Below, one piece after another: positions 10,124-21,095 of a stretch of 64,000 nt of DNA (positions within the stretch are counted from its first letter, which is position 1; the number at the start of each line of letters is the position of its first letter). The notes beneath the pieces were generated by a model. That model worked only from the letters and a program-made list of their open reading frames with translations, had not been told where the DNA came from and did no database searches. The stretch is from Thozetella sp. PMI_491. Lineage: Eukaryota; Ascomycota; Sordariomycetes; Chaetosphaeriales; Chaetosphaeriaceae. The stretch spans positions 310,001-374,000 of the forward strand of contig MU270032.1 of the NCBI GenBank assembly GCA_021432635.1, written 5' to 3'. Position numbers and translations under genes: made by a program.

Positions 10124-11776
10124 CTATATAGTTGCCGGCAAGACTAGCCTGGATACAGCAGAAGCATTGTGCTGAATTGTGTGCGTGACGATGCAAAGAG
10201 CGGTTCCGGTTGCAGGGTCTTCTCCCGTGCCCATATTGCGGATGTATCGTGGGTGACAGCCACCCGCAACGAGGAGACGGATACGATGACCTGCCCGAAA
10301 CCTGTGTCCGCAGTCGAGAAGGGCTATCTGCAGCGCCTCTTGGCGGCGATTCTCGCTAAGTCGCAGATATTGTTCTGTGATATTGTGCGATCTCCCCCAT
10401 GAATCGACCTCGCACAAGCGGACATAAAGGTCGGCGTGTGGTGAACTCGTAGAGTGATACAGCTCGACCAACGGCCTTCCGCACACTTCAACGTCTCGAT
10501 CGAGGAGACCCGTGGTGAAGGTTAAAACATCGAATCGCTTAGCTAGGGCAGCATCGTTATCTTTCTTCCCGTCCATGTGGGAGAGCATTGCCGCACCAGT
10601 AGTCGGAGTTGGGTCACGAGGGTCGAACTCGAACGAAGAGCTAGGAACGTCAGAGGCTGCGCCGTCTTGTGCAAGACTTCCCCCGGAGCAGAGATAAAGC
10701 TCATGCGAGCGTGTCGGGGGCGGCCACCTCGGCACTTCCCGCCATTCACGCGCACCGGTGACGAAGAACCGTACTGCGGACTTCCGAGCGACTCCGGGCC
10801 CGGGCTGTGGATTCAGATGCTCCTCGAGCCAGTTGAATGACTCCAACTTTGTTGCGCCCCGTTGTGCCTCCAAGTGTACCCAGGGCCCGATTGTAAGAGC
10901 AACGTTGCACCCACGCTCGATCAATCTCTCATACTGCTCCATCACCTCCTCAATCAAGTGGTCGTACCATCCCGTAAAGAGGAGAATTGGTATATTTGCA
11001 CGCTCCAAGGCGTCCCAGTGCCTCGAAGACTCCCAGAATTCGTCTGCCGGGTTCGGGTGGCCAAGTGCGTAACTAATCCACGGCGGCGTATTTCCATCGA
11101 GGTAAGAATCGATGGCACCCAGGAGTGGGACACCTGTGAGAACATGGCGCATTCTTCTCTGCTCGAGCCAGTAGTACAGTGGCATCAGCCAATACGACCG
11201 GATCTTGCGCATCCGAGTCATCATGGCAGCCCAGGTAACTAGGTCTGAGTTCAGAGCGCCGGTGCCCCAGACGTAACGGTGTAATGCGTATGGGGCCGTG
11301 CTAACAATGGCTGCCTTCATGTCTGGAGGTGGGTTGTCTAGAATCGCCAGCTGTGTAAACCCAAGATAGGAACCTCCCATGGTAGCGAACGAGCCCGTGT
11401 ACCACGGCTGCTCTCTCATCCAAGAGACAACGCTCTGGCCATCTTCAGACTCACCGCTGAAAGGGCGGAACACTCCAGAGGATCCGGCTGTACCGCGACA
11501 GGCCGAATAGAGCACCTGGTACCCTCTTGCGGCATATATCCGAGCAGAACTGATTGATCCAGGGGCACCGAGGCCGTAGGGCGTGCGGATAAGTATCGTG
11601 CCGAGAGGAGTAGAGCCCAGTGGTCGGTATAGGAAGGCGTTCGCCTCTGCGGAGTCCTTTAGTGGGATGCGAACGTTCTCGACCGTGTACGAGCAACATT
11701 CTGGCGGGAGATCCCATAGCCAGCCGGACAGCTTGTCGCGAAACGCATCGACCCAGCCTCGAGTCGCGGGCGCCAT
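10124..11776 (-). CDS. CocE/NonD-type alpha/beta hydrolase (X-Pro peptidase S15 family)
   Basis: Intronless, 550 aa. All three catalytic elements of the cocaine-esterase/S15 group are present: the nucleophile elbow MGGSYLGFTQLAIL, the Asp motif LLFTGWYDHLIEEV, and the His motif LTIGPWVHLEAQRG. A C-terminal jelly-roll (PepX_C-like) half follows, with the characteristic DLYVRLCEVDSWGRSHNITE and RIRLLVAGGCHPRY. Members hydrolyse acyl esters, acylated amino-acid derivatives or X-Pro peptides. No signal peptide is seen. It is convergent with amidase 1. Placing it in the same pathway as amidase 1 and the monooxygenase is inference. Confidence 0.9.
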   Translation of the reverse strand: MAPATRGWVDAFRDKLSGWLWDLPPECCSYTVENVRIPLKDSAEANAFLYRPLGSTPLGTILIRTPYGLGAPGSISSARIYAARGYQVLYSACRGTAGSSGVFRPFSGESEDGQSVVSWMREQPWYTGSFATMGGSYLGFTQLAILDNPPPDMKAAIVSTAPYALHRYVWGTGALNSDLVTWAAMMTRMRKIRSYWLMPLYYWLEQRRMRHVLTGVPLLGAIDSYLDGNTPPWISYALGHPNPADEFWESSRHWDALERANIPILLFTGWYDHLIEEVMEQYERLIERGCNVALTIGPWVHLEAQRGATKLESFNWLEEHLNPQPGPGVARKSAVRFFVTGAREWREVPRWPPPTRSHELYLCSGGSLAQDGAASDVPSSSFEFDPRDPTPTTGAAMLSHMDGKKDNDAALAKRFDVLTFTTGLLDRDVEVCGRPLVELYHSTSSPHADLYVRLCEVDSWGRSHNITEQYLRLSENRRQEALQIALLDCGHRFRAGHRIRLLVAGGCHPRYIRNMGTGEDPATGTALCIVTHTIQHNASAVSRLVLPATI

Positions 11777-12262
11777 CCTGGCCTTAGTCTTTGATTCGAC
11801 TTCAGCCCGTCAGATATTCGATCGGAATGGGGAGATAGGGCGGGCTACTTGAACTTGGCTCCTTTCAAGGGCACTCACTAATGGGGTTAGCGGTTGGGAG
11901 GCTTGTTATAGCGATGTCCCGAAAAGATGGTGGTTAGGGCCGTTAACTACCAGAGGTAAGTACGTACTCCGATCTGTGCTGACGTGAGATTTGGTGACGT
12001 CTCAGTTGCCGGCATTGAGATCACCACTCCACTCTACCTTTGGGGGACAAATCCGACGTTTTCCCGCATAACCGTTCACGAGGTTGTATTTTCATACAGG
12101 TACATATTTAAAGGTTCAAAATAGAATAGGTAGGCTCTAACCAGGCACTAGAACGCCCCAAAAGTATCGTAGCGACATGCTTGACCACATTGTAACGTAG
12201 TATATCCTTAAATTAGCTCAAGTTTGTTATCTTGTCAAGGAGCCTTCGCTCAGAGCTGTCAT
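11777..12262. other. Intergenic, promoter of CocE-like gene and 3' region of kinesin
   Basis: 486 bp with no coding evidence; both neighbours are on the minus strand. Confidence 0.5.
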
Positions 12263-14273
12263 CTAGAGAGAAATGTGGTAGTATCGTGTGCTTGCCTCGT
12301 ACTCAAGAATAACCTCTTTGTCCATCATGCTGACATCCAACACGATCTGCTGCCAAAGATGTAGCTCGTATGCTTCTGCTATGCGCCCTGGGCTCACCAG
12401 AGCGCACAAATATTGTCTGTCAGCACCCACGCCGCCATCAACGCTGCTAGTAGGCTCTTTGCTTTCCAACCCCCCTACACTATCAACGGTATTCTTGACG
12501 AATTCCGGTACAGCAGACATGGGAGACAGCACAGCGGCTAACTTCGGGCCCTCCGGCAGGCCGAGGGCTAAGCATCGGTCCCGGGGCTGGTTCCAGCTGA
12601 CAACCATGCCCGGGCGTATGCGTTGTTGAAATGGTATCTCCGTAGCGGACGGATCTAAATCTCGGCTTGTTTTTCTACTCGTCAGTCCTGAGTTAGCACC
12701 AACTCCTGCCGGCTCACCGGGGTTCGGCATAGATGCGGGCGAAATTTTGCCGGCACGCTGCGAATCGACATGCATCTGCCAAAGTTTGGCTCGAAACGCC
12801 TTGGCTTGCTCACTACTGATGCCTGGAGTCTTCAAAAATCGGCCTTCAAACTCCCCAGGGGGTAACTGAAGGAGTGCGGCGCCTGATTCAGTAGGGGCCA
12901 AGAGCGCAGATGAGATCGGAGGGCTACCAGACTAGGTATCGAGAGACCGTAGCATTAGTACAAAGGGGTCACAAGTGATAATTCAATGGCTCGGGGCAGC
13001 ATACATTCTTGTCAATCCACTCCTTCAGCTGTGCGGTCGACCACGCCATCGGGGCTGTCGGGTTAGACTGCGTCTTGGCTGCCGCGGGGAGCAAAACACG
13101 CAACATCTCGGCATAGCGCAGCGTGTTCTTGCTCGGACCTACGTCGGCGAGAATTGGGTTGATGCAGGCGATTACAACCGTTTTGCAAGCCCGGCCGCCG
13201 GCAGGATCAAATACGTGCTTCAGGACCTTCGTGAGCGTGCTCTGGCGGAAGGGGATGTGCGGCTTCTTCTGCTTCGACTTTGAGGCTCCTCGGAGAGCGT
13301 CGAATTCAACCTTGCCCCGGATGCAATCCTTCAGCACCGACAGGCTGATATTGATCTCCCGCGTCTCGCGCATCCGGTCGGCGCCGTGCACTGCAACGTC
13401 GCGAGCCGCTTCGGATCCGGCCAGGTCAATCAGGTATAAAAGCCCATCTGCGCAGGTGGCGGACGGGTCATGGATGCGGATACGGCATATACTATGTGAG
13501 CGCGAGGAAGCATCGTTTTTAAGGGTTGGTGCTGTTCGCCGGAAAGAAGTGGCGCGCTCGATCAAATTTGCGACACTCCTTCTGTCCTGTACTAGGTGCT
13601 CCTTTGCTCCGGCCCATTGAGTCACCCCGAAGGAATCTTCGAGGATAGAAATGGGTTTGCGGGAATTGAGTAGATCGAATGGGGAATTTCCAGCCAGATC
13701 AATGATGCTAATGAAGATTTGTCGATCCCCTTCCAAGCGCTCCATCAGCGACTCCGCGACGAGCTGCTGAAGCCTGCTCACCGTAAAGGTCTTGCCAGAC
13801 CCGGTCTGGCCGTAGGCAAAGAGAGTTCCGATGCCGCCACTCCATGCAAAAGGGGCCAAGTCAGCCACGAGATTCTCGTAGATTTCCTCAGTGCTGGCCT
13901 CCGAGCCAAAAAGCTGGTCAACCTGATAATTGAAGGACTATAAGAAGCAGGAGTTAGCATATAAGGGCTACACATACAGGTGAAAATATTTATCGCGGGT
14001 CCTTTTCCTGACCTTGAGGATGGGTCGCCCTCTTGGGTGGTTGTAGAGGTCATGAACATCTACTATAGAAGCCGAAGCAGCACGCGGGAATATGGCCTGT
14101 GGGAAGCCGGCCGCAATGTCTTCCTTTAGTAAGGGTCGAATTCTGGCGCTCACGACCAAGTCCGGACTAGTTCTTTCAGTGGTCGCCGCGGCTGCTCGAT
14201 GCTCTGGAGAGGGACCCAGTGCCTTGACTAATTTTTGGTATAGAGCTGCGTTTTCAAGATAAAACTGGTCCAT
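12263..14273 (-). CDS. Kinesin motor protein (kinesin-13-like) with C-terminal SAM-like region
   Basis: Three exons: 14273-14013, 13937-13005 and 12931-12263; 620 aa. The motor has the P-loop AYGQTGSGKT, switch I NDASSRSH and switch II LIDLAGSE, plus the microtubule-binding segment HIPFRQSTLTKVLKHVFD. The motor begins after about 85 residues, so it is near-N-terminal with a short neck. The frame after the motor ends at a stop (12969) unless the 73-nt GTATGC...CTAG intron is removed. Removing it joins LKEWIDKN to SGSPPISSALLAP, forming a SAM-like module of about 65 aa. The last 50 residues (SPGRIAEAYELHLWQQ...) match a conserved tail of fungal kinesins as I recall it. Role: microtubule dynamics, probably housekeeping. 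Confidence 0.88.
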
Positions 14274-14834
14274 TGTGAGAGCTAGACGAGAGAACTAGGT
14301 TTTTTTGGAGTTTTTTTCCCCGCGAGTATCGTCCTAGCGAGTTGTGGTTGCGGGGGGAGGAGCGGGAAGTCTCAGAGGATCGAAATGTTTCGACAATGCG
14401 GTGATAGAAGAACGCCTAACCACCTGGGACGACTTTAGAAGAACTCCCCTAGCGAGATATTGGCGTCGGTGGCTCCTCGGCAGAAACACAGGGATGTTGG
14501 CCTATCGCGTCGCACCAGTAGCATTGACGGGTCCTTGGCACCCTTCCTAGGAACGACGGCAGTACACCTATTAGGAGTGCTGCCTAGCAGTATTTTATGG
14601 TGCTTAAGGAGAGATGCGATCATATAAGTTGCTGGTTTTACGAGCATTGGCGGAGAGTTGTGCGTGGTGTTTGAAGAGGATCAGGCAACAAGTTTTATTT
14701 ACTTTGGGTGAAGCGCTCAGGCAAGCACCGAACCGGTAGTAGTCACGTGCTCTCCATCACACTACCAAGTTGCGGGGCAACTAACTGTACTGTCCAAGGC
14801 AGGAGACATCAATACTCCCAGGACGGATGACTCT
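14274..14834. other. Intergenic
   Basis: 561 bp upstream of the kinesin. No supported gene. Confidence 0.5.
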
Positions 14835-15250
14835 TTATACATAATGAACGTGCTGAGCTGAGTCTCTTGTGATTCTCAAGCTTAGAATATCAGGCCGAGA
14901 ATAATGGCCCACGATATCAATCAAACCACCCAGGTCAGCGCGGGTCGACAGATCGATATTCGCACATAGGATGCCATCCTCCGTTGCTAACAACGGCTCG
15001 CACGAGGCAGTCCCGTCCGGGGCAAAAATTGTCGAAAATCCCAACCTCTTGTTACCAGTTAGTCTTTACCAAATCGAGAGAACGGGGTGTTTAGGGGATA
15101 GATGCACTGGCTTTTCTTGCTGCTGTTTCCCAACGTGGTCGCTTTTCCTAATCTGGGTTGCTAGAATCACGAAGCAGGCACCTTCCATAGCCACAACCTG
15201 CGTCAGCTTGAAATTCGCTTCCCCTGACGTGCAGTACTTTTCATCGGTCC
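14835..15250 (-). pseudogene. Nitrilase C-terminal remnant
   Basis: Minus-strand translation shows the conserved C-terminal third of a fungal nitrilase/cyanide hydratase: AMEGACFVILATQ near 15188, then GFSTIFAPDGTA, EDGILCANIDLS and DIVGHYSRPDILSLRIT ending at a stop at 14835. Between the two blocks the frame contains a TAA; a spliceable intron ending ACTAAC...AAG could explain it. Upstream of 15250 the similarity stops. No Cys-containing catalytic segment (CWE-type) or upstream Glu/Lys region is present in any frame to about 15550, so the piece cannot be an active enzyme. It is most simply a truncated relic, and its position near two amide- or ester-hydrolysing genes may reflect loss from a former nitrile/amide pathway. 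Confidence 0.7.
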
Positions 15251-15363
15251 TGCGTCCAACTACAGATTAAGGCGAAGTTGGCGCGAATAATGCTCGAAAC
15301 GGGCATGCTGATGCCGGAAGACATGCAACGGCTTGACCCGGATTATAAGTGCATGTTGAAGAT

Positions 15364-15411
15364 TATAAAGTCTCTCGTTGAGACAGATATAAAGTCTCTC
15401 GTTGAGACAGA
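15364..15411. repeat. 24-bp tandem duplication
   Basis: Two exact head-to-tail copies of a 24-bp unit starting TATAAAGTCTCTCG. An open frame across it (15278-15511) would gain eight duplicated residues (IKSLVETD), but that frame has no recognisable domain. Confidence 0.85.
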
Positions 15412-15913
15412 TCCTTCCGTCCGGCTAGTAAAAGGGCCCGACGGAAACAGCCACGACGCGAGGGGCTCTGTGATGGTGTCCTCATTTCGAAAACAGCATC
15501 GCGAGTTTTAGCTAGGGACGAGGCTCATATGAGCGCTACTACCGGTGGGGTAGACGCCGCGATGCTAAGGGTGAAGAATTTATATCGAACTAACAATCTT
15601 ACAATCAAGTACGCCTTTTAGTCCTTCACCAGTAACCCAGATTTGCGCCTTGCTTTATAGCGCTAACGTAAATAAGGCATGTTTGACTCTTTTTACGGAT
15701 ATATTAGTAACATATAAGAGACATCATATCATCTATAAGTTTACTATTCGCCCTTTTCTAGCCTTTTAGTTTTTATTTTTACTTTTAATAGTACTTGGGA
15801 GCCTGATAAAATCTTTATCTTACTAAAGACTTGCATGCATCGCTATGATACCTAGGTAGTTAACTATAACTAACTAAAGGTTACAGGGCTTTTTATATCT
15901 GTAACGTTGACAA
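15412..15913. other. Intergenic, AT-rich tract
   Basis: No gene seen. Roughly 15600-15910 is clearly more AT-rich than its flanks, with many TTA/TAA runs. That would fit an eroded, possibly RIP-affected repeat, but I cannot identify a source element. Confidence 0.4.
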
Positions 15914-17396
15914 TTATCTAGTCGGGATTCTAGTGCCTCTTCCTCCTAGTCCTGTATACAATGCTGCTATACAAAGAGCACTACACAACATGGACGTAGT
16001 AGAGAAGAAAATCACGCTCTTATACTTGAATGCACCGTAACTTTCGACCAGGACGCGCTGGGATACCAAGCCTGCACTGACCGGTCCAGCGAGCACATTT
16101 CCCACCCCTTTTCCAAAATTGAACATGGCAAACATCTTCATGGTGGCTGACGGCTCATCACTGACCGCAGATCCCATCCTCGCCCACATGGCGGAATACC
16201 CTGTCGCAAAGAAGCCGTAGATAAGACTAAAGATAATAAGCACGGCCATCGATCGCGCGAGTCCCCATAGAGCGGAAACTGCGACAGCGGAGACAAGAGT
16301 TGAGGCCAGGATAAGAAGGTTCAGCGGTACTCGATGATCGGACATGTAGCCGAAGCTGAACTGCCCACAAGTCTGGGCAACACTCAGCAAAGCAACCAGA
16401 AGTGCCCCCTGCGCTGAGCTGAACCCTAGTACCGTGGCATGAGAGGGCAAGTACAGTGCTGGGAAGAAGAAGCCCAGTCCTTGTAGAAAGTTTGATATGA
16501 AATAGACCCAGAATAAGGGCTTGGTTAGAAAGGTCCAGTCAGACCTGCCTACAGCGCTTTGCCTTGTCGACGGTAACCGGCCCTTAAACAGAGGTATCAA
16601 AGGCCCCGTGACGACAGCAAGAGCGACCGCAGACGCTCGCAGCGTGGTCTGATATCCGAATCTGCCGAGAAGTGCTTCGACCGCAAAGGGAATGGCGGCT
16701 CCGGTCACTCCCGAGGAGGCACAGAGGAGCCCGAACGCCATCCCCCTTCGTTCGATCCAGAATTCGCTGACGAAACTAACGATAGGGTAATACGAAATCA
16801 CAAATCCTGCTCCGTACAGAATGCCCTGCGTAACGATAAGCCCTCCTAAGGTCGTAGCGAAAGATCCCGCGGCTAGACCTATAATACAAAGCGGCCCTGC
16901 CAGGGTGATCAGTTTATTATGTCAGGGAGGAAATTCATGGAGTGATGAGTTACAGCCAAGCCAGATCATGTATTGCCGATAGTTAGAGTACCGTTTAAGT
17001 AACGGAGTCATTAATGGCGCTCCTAGATAAGATATCCCAGATGCGATAGTGCCCACAATGGGAAGGTATGGATTCGTGGAAAATTGTGGAAGCTGGGAGT
17101 AATAGCTCTGGAAAACGCCAAAAGAGAGTGGAAAGCCTGTGAAGCACGCACTTAGCAGACTGGCCATTTCCTTGGCAGACAGAACTGTTACCCCATAAAA
17201 AAGCCTCAAACACAAAAGCCGCGCAAAGAAGTCTCCACGCCGCTATACCCCCGTCCGTCGGCGCCAACTGTTGCTGGATGGCCTCTGCAGCATCATTGGA
17301 TGTTGCGGCTTCCGGTGGCGCGGCAGGCGGGGAGGATATACGCCGAAGAGGCGATGTACGACTTTGAAGCTCGATAAGGGTTTGGCTTGATTCCAT
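15914..17396 (-). CDS. MFS transporter, monocarboxylate-porter-like
   Basis: Three exons: 17396-17192, 17136-16954 and 16896-15914; 456 aa. A hydrophilic 50-residue N-terminus precedes the first membrane segment. The family signature DGGIAAWRLLCAAFVFEAFLWG-type start continues across the first intron as GFPLSFGVFQSYY. Later segments include FVSEFWIERRGMAFGLLCA, the conserved loop of the monocarboxylate transporter (MCT) group, and LQGLGFFFPALYLPS. Around 11-12 hydrophobic helices can be counted. Both introns (55 and 57 nt) are needed to keep the frame. These plasma-membrane porters usually move carboxylates or small metabolites by proton symport; the substrate is not deducible. Confidence 0.9.
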
Positions 17397-18150
17397 TGCG
17401 AAGTATTAAGGCGGAAATAACTCCAATCCTCCGAGATGATAAATATAAGACGTTTCAATCATATACTGCCGAGACGATTGCAGGCTGAGTAAAGTTGTTA
17501 AGAACCCCTCCTCAGAGCATGTGGCTCGAAAACCTTAGTTGCCGTACTTTACCGAGGTCTATGAAAAGCGGGACCATGCTGTGGGCCTCAACGACCCGAT
17601 CATCGTAATCGCGAATAGCTACTATCAGACCACTCTGCTTTCTGTACGGTTCTTCACACAAAGGGCAGAGGATTTTTGCTGAGGAGGCTAAGGCCTCTAG
17701 TCCTCATGCAAAACTAGGATCAAATTCTATCCATGCACAGAGTAAGCTATCCTTCCTCTTTCCTTACGGGGGCAATCAGCCATTCCCCAAGGGACTTGCC
17801 CAGATGGCTCGCTCTCCTCTCTAGTGCTCCCCAAAGGGTCTTGCACGAATAGATTTCCAGCTTGGCAGTCATATTCCGTGTTTCTCAATACAATTCAACT
17901 TTCGATGCCCCATTTTTATTCTACGGCGACAAGCTTAGGTGTCTATAGCCCCTCAGTAGAGCTAAAAATGCAGTGAAAGCACAGGGCACGCCTGTCCGAT
18001 TCCCTCTTTTAGCCAGCCAAGGCTTTGGTGGCAGTGCGGGGTTTTGGTATGAAGAATGCCTTGCGGCTGATCTTTCTTCGAGCGAATTCTGCCAGTCGGG
18101 AGTAACCTTTTTGCACTGATGAAGAGCGCAAAATCTCAAGTTCATCCATC
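17397..18150. other. Divergent intergenic region
   Basis: 754 bp between the MFS gene (-) and the HeLo-like repeat protein (+). Holds both promoters; no gene seen. Confidence 0.5.
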
Positions 18151-21095
18151 ATGGATCCTCTATCCATAGCGGCAAGTATCAGCGGGGGTACGTCTTGCGT
18201 TATCAATGCATTTCTTCGTGTTATATCATACACTGAGGAAACAATCCTGCTCTAAAGGCTCTCTCGGCAGGCTCTTCAAGTACTACTCGACTTCCTTACG
18301 GCAGTTGCTAACCTTATATTTGGTAGTTGCGACGGCCGGTATTTCACTCTCAACTGGCCTATATGACATCATCGCAGGGGTTAGGAACGCACCGAGGGAT
18401 GTTAGTGAGATTGCACGAGGGATCACCGAGCTATCTCTCGTTCTCGACCAGCTTCAGAGCATTCTACGGAAAAGTGGAAGGTTGTGCCGGCGGAAACTTT
18501 TACACGGAGTCTCTTCTGCTGTGGAAAGAATTGAAGATATTCATGACGAAATATACAGCCTGATTCAGTCCACAGACGGGGTTGGGCGCGTGATATGGGT
18601 AGTCTTTCGGCGCTCGAAGACATCCTCCCTCCTTACCAAGATTGAGGGGCACAAGTCGACGATCAATCTCATTGTGACGATGATGTTATTGGCGCTCGAA
18701 ACTCGACGACATTCCAGGTATGTGTAACAAAAAGGCGGTATGCCATAAGTCTAAGACAGGAGCTAACCTTCGCATTAGACGCCGAAACAAATCTCCTCCT
18801 CGGGACCCATATGATGATGACAGTAGCGGAGAAAAATCCCGACTTCGAAAACAAGCGGAAAACATCGTTCAAATAACCCATCAGTCCCTCCAGAGTCTTG
18901 CAGGAGAGACGCACTCTGCAGAGGACTACGGCAGCAGTGACCCCCCGGACGCTGCAAAGAGCGACAGCCAGGAGAATGGCCCTGAGGTGAAGGCAGAAAA
19001 GAGGCCGGAAAACGAGGTTCAACTTTGGAAGGCGGAGACCAACGATACTGCCGCTTGGCTCTATCACTTGGTATTCTCAGATCTTGATGCCCCGGAGTCG
19101 AGCGAAGAGAATGCTGCCGAAGATAGCGGAACAGAGCTCCAGAAACTCCAACCAGCCTTGCAGCTGAGTGTCCAACAGCACGTTTCGTCATCTACCGTCG
19201 TCGACCGATTGATGTCTGAGTGGATTGTCAAGGATGGGAATGAGCCTACGCAACAACAGACCAATGAAGTAAGCATTCCAATAGGCTGGGTAGTGTTGAA
19301 GAGAAGCTAACCTTTCTCGTAGGAGATACCAGAGAATAGACAAGGAGACTTTCTCGCGCGCGAAGATGCTACCAGTTATGCATCCGGCAACAACCATGAC
19401 ACAAGAAGCCGCTTTGAAGCCCCCCCAAGCAAAGCACCTGCGAAATCTGCAACTTCCGGGAAGGAAACAGACAAGAAAGGCACCTCCGTACCAGACGCCG
19501 AAGCGCCAAAGTCTAAGTCCAAGGTCCCCGATGATCGTGCTAGCGCCTCCAAGAACGATGAATTCGCATACTGGAGACAGCCCACAGGCTTGGCTGCCCT
19601 CGCGACAGCCGGTCTTGGACCCATTAAGAAAGATGATCCGCGCATACGAAGGAAACGAAACAGTACCTCAAATTTGTCTACTTCAGCAACAAACGGTCGC
19701 GAGTCGCTCAAGACTAGCGAACCGGCTCCATCCAAGAAACCAAGCCTTGTCTCAGGCTTAACCTTAGCTGCTATAGCTTTGGCAACAGCTGGCCATGGGT
19801 CGCGTAAGAAGGATGAGCCGCCTCCGCCCGGGAAACCAAGCGGTGCTACAGGCTTGGCCGGGCTGGCTACGGCTGGTCTGGGAGCGTTTGATGCGAAGAA
19901 GTATAGCTCTGCATCCCCCAAAGATTCAAGTGGCGCTACGGGTTTGGCTTCCCTAGCTACAGCTGGTCTGGGAGAGTTTGGTGCTAAGAAATATCGTTCT
20001 CCGGCTGTCACGGAGCCAGGCGGTGCTACAGGCTTGGCTGCCCTGGCTACGGCTGGTCTGGGAGCGTTTGATGCGAAGAAGTATAGCTCTGCATCCCCCA
20101 AAGATTCAAGTAGCGCTAGGGGTTTGGCTTCCCTGTCTACGGCTGGTTTGGGAGAGTTTGGTGCTAAGAAATATCGTTCTCCGGCTGTCAAGGAGCCAGG
20201 CGGTGTTACAGGCTTGGCTGCCCTGGCTACGGCTGGTCTGGGAGCGTTTGATGCGAAGAATTATAGCTCTGCATCTCCCAAAGATTCAAGTAGCGCTACG
20301 GGTTTGGCTCACCTGTCTATGGCTGGTTTGGGAGAGTTTGGTGCTAAGAAATCCCGTTCTACGGCTATCAAGGCGGGCAAGCTGCCAACTCCGAGGAGAC
20401 AAGACAGCGACCACACACCTACAAGAACGGGCAAATTAAACCATGACGAGCGGGTACATGATACTTACGAAACACACATTGACTACGATAATTGGGATGA
20501 GATGAATCGCCATCTCGGCCGTGAGAGAAAGGACAGAGAAAATACTTCCTCGGGCGAACGCGATGACGACGATGATTATTATTACTACCGCAAGGGCCGT
20601 GGTTATCGCAGGAACTACGATGCCTATAATCCTGAAACCTCTGAAACCATCCGCCGATACCCCATACACATACCCGAGAAGTACGTTGTAGCTAAGGAAG
20701 ACTCCTCGTCCGAAAGAACCATCCGTAGCAACAAGGAGAGAGGTAAAGGGGCTAAAGAGCGCCGTTTTGAAGATCGAAATGAAGATTCGTACGAAAATGA
20801 GACCGAGGATGCCGATTATCATCACAGGAAGAAAGAAGATGAATACAATTATCGGAGAGAACGGGGGGAAGCAGAGACTCGTAGGGAGAAAGAGGACGAA
20901 TGCTATTATCGAATGGAACCACGGGAAACTGAGCCTCGTAGACAGAAAGAGTATGATTACTATTACCGGAGAGAAACGAGGAAAGCTAAACCCGACAAGG
21001 AGAAAGAGGACGAATACTATTATCGGGAAGAGTGGAGGGAAGCTGATCGTATCAATTCTGCCCACCCTAAAGCTACACGACGACGAAGCGATTAA
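18151..21095 (+). CDS. HeLo-like/STAND N-terminal domain protein with repeated Gly/Ala-rich motif and Tyr-rich charged tail
   Basis: Four exons: 18151-18187, 18327-18717, 18779-19268 and 19323-21095; 896 aa. The short first exon MDPLSIAASISG joins VATAGISLSTGLYDIIAGVR. This is the hallmark start of the fungal N-terminal domain of STAND proteins (HeLo-like family), helical to about residue 130. A low-complexity acidic linker follows. Then come eight copies of a GLAxLATAGLGxFxAKKY-like motif; the last six lie in three 180-bp tandem units. The C-terminal 210 residues are very charged, ending in four 19-aa repeats around KEDEYYYRRE. No NB-ARC, ankyrin or WD module is present, so it is not a complete NLR. 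HeLo-type domains in fungi act at membranes in cell-death or incompatibility responses. Whether this one does, and what the motif does, is unknown. Confidence 0.82.
19842..20381 (+). repeat. Three tandem 180-bp coding repeats
   Basis: Copies begin at 19842, 20022 and 20202, differ at few positions, and each encodes two related 30-aa halves: one with GLGAFDAKKYSSASPKDSS, one with GLGEFGAKKYRSPAV. The reading frame is preserved, which indicates recent in-frame expansion. Confidence 0.9.
20834..21050 (+). repeat. Four tandem 57-bp coding repeats (Tyr-rich, charged)
   Basis: Four diverged 19-aa units of the type KEDEYYYRRE-x-RE-x-EPRRE at the C-terminus of the HeLo-like protein, rich in Lys/Arg/Glu with a Tyr triplet in each. 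Confidence 0.75.

Noticed and set aside
15278..15511. A 77-aa plus-strand frame over the 24-bp duplication
   Set aside because: No recognisable family; the duplication alone does not support a gene.
19376..20191. A minus-strand 271-aa repetitive frame
   Set aside because: Mirror of the 180-bp repeats of the plus-strand gene; the plus-strand frame continues coherently across four exons.
19842..20381. The tandem repeats as a RiPP precursor for the nearby UstYa-like protein
   Set aside because: The protein starts with a HeLo-like domain and has no signal peptide. The repeats lack the regular Kex2 KR sites and Tyr/aromatic core pattern of ustiloxin-type precursors.
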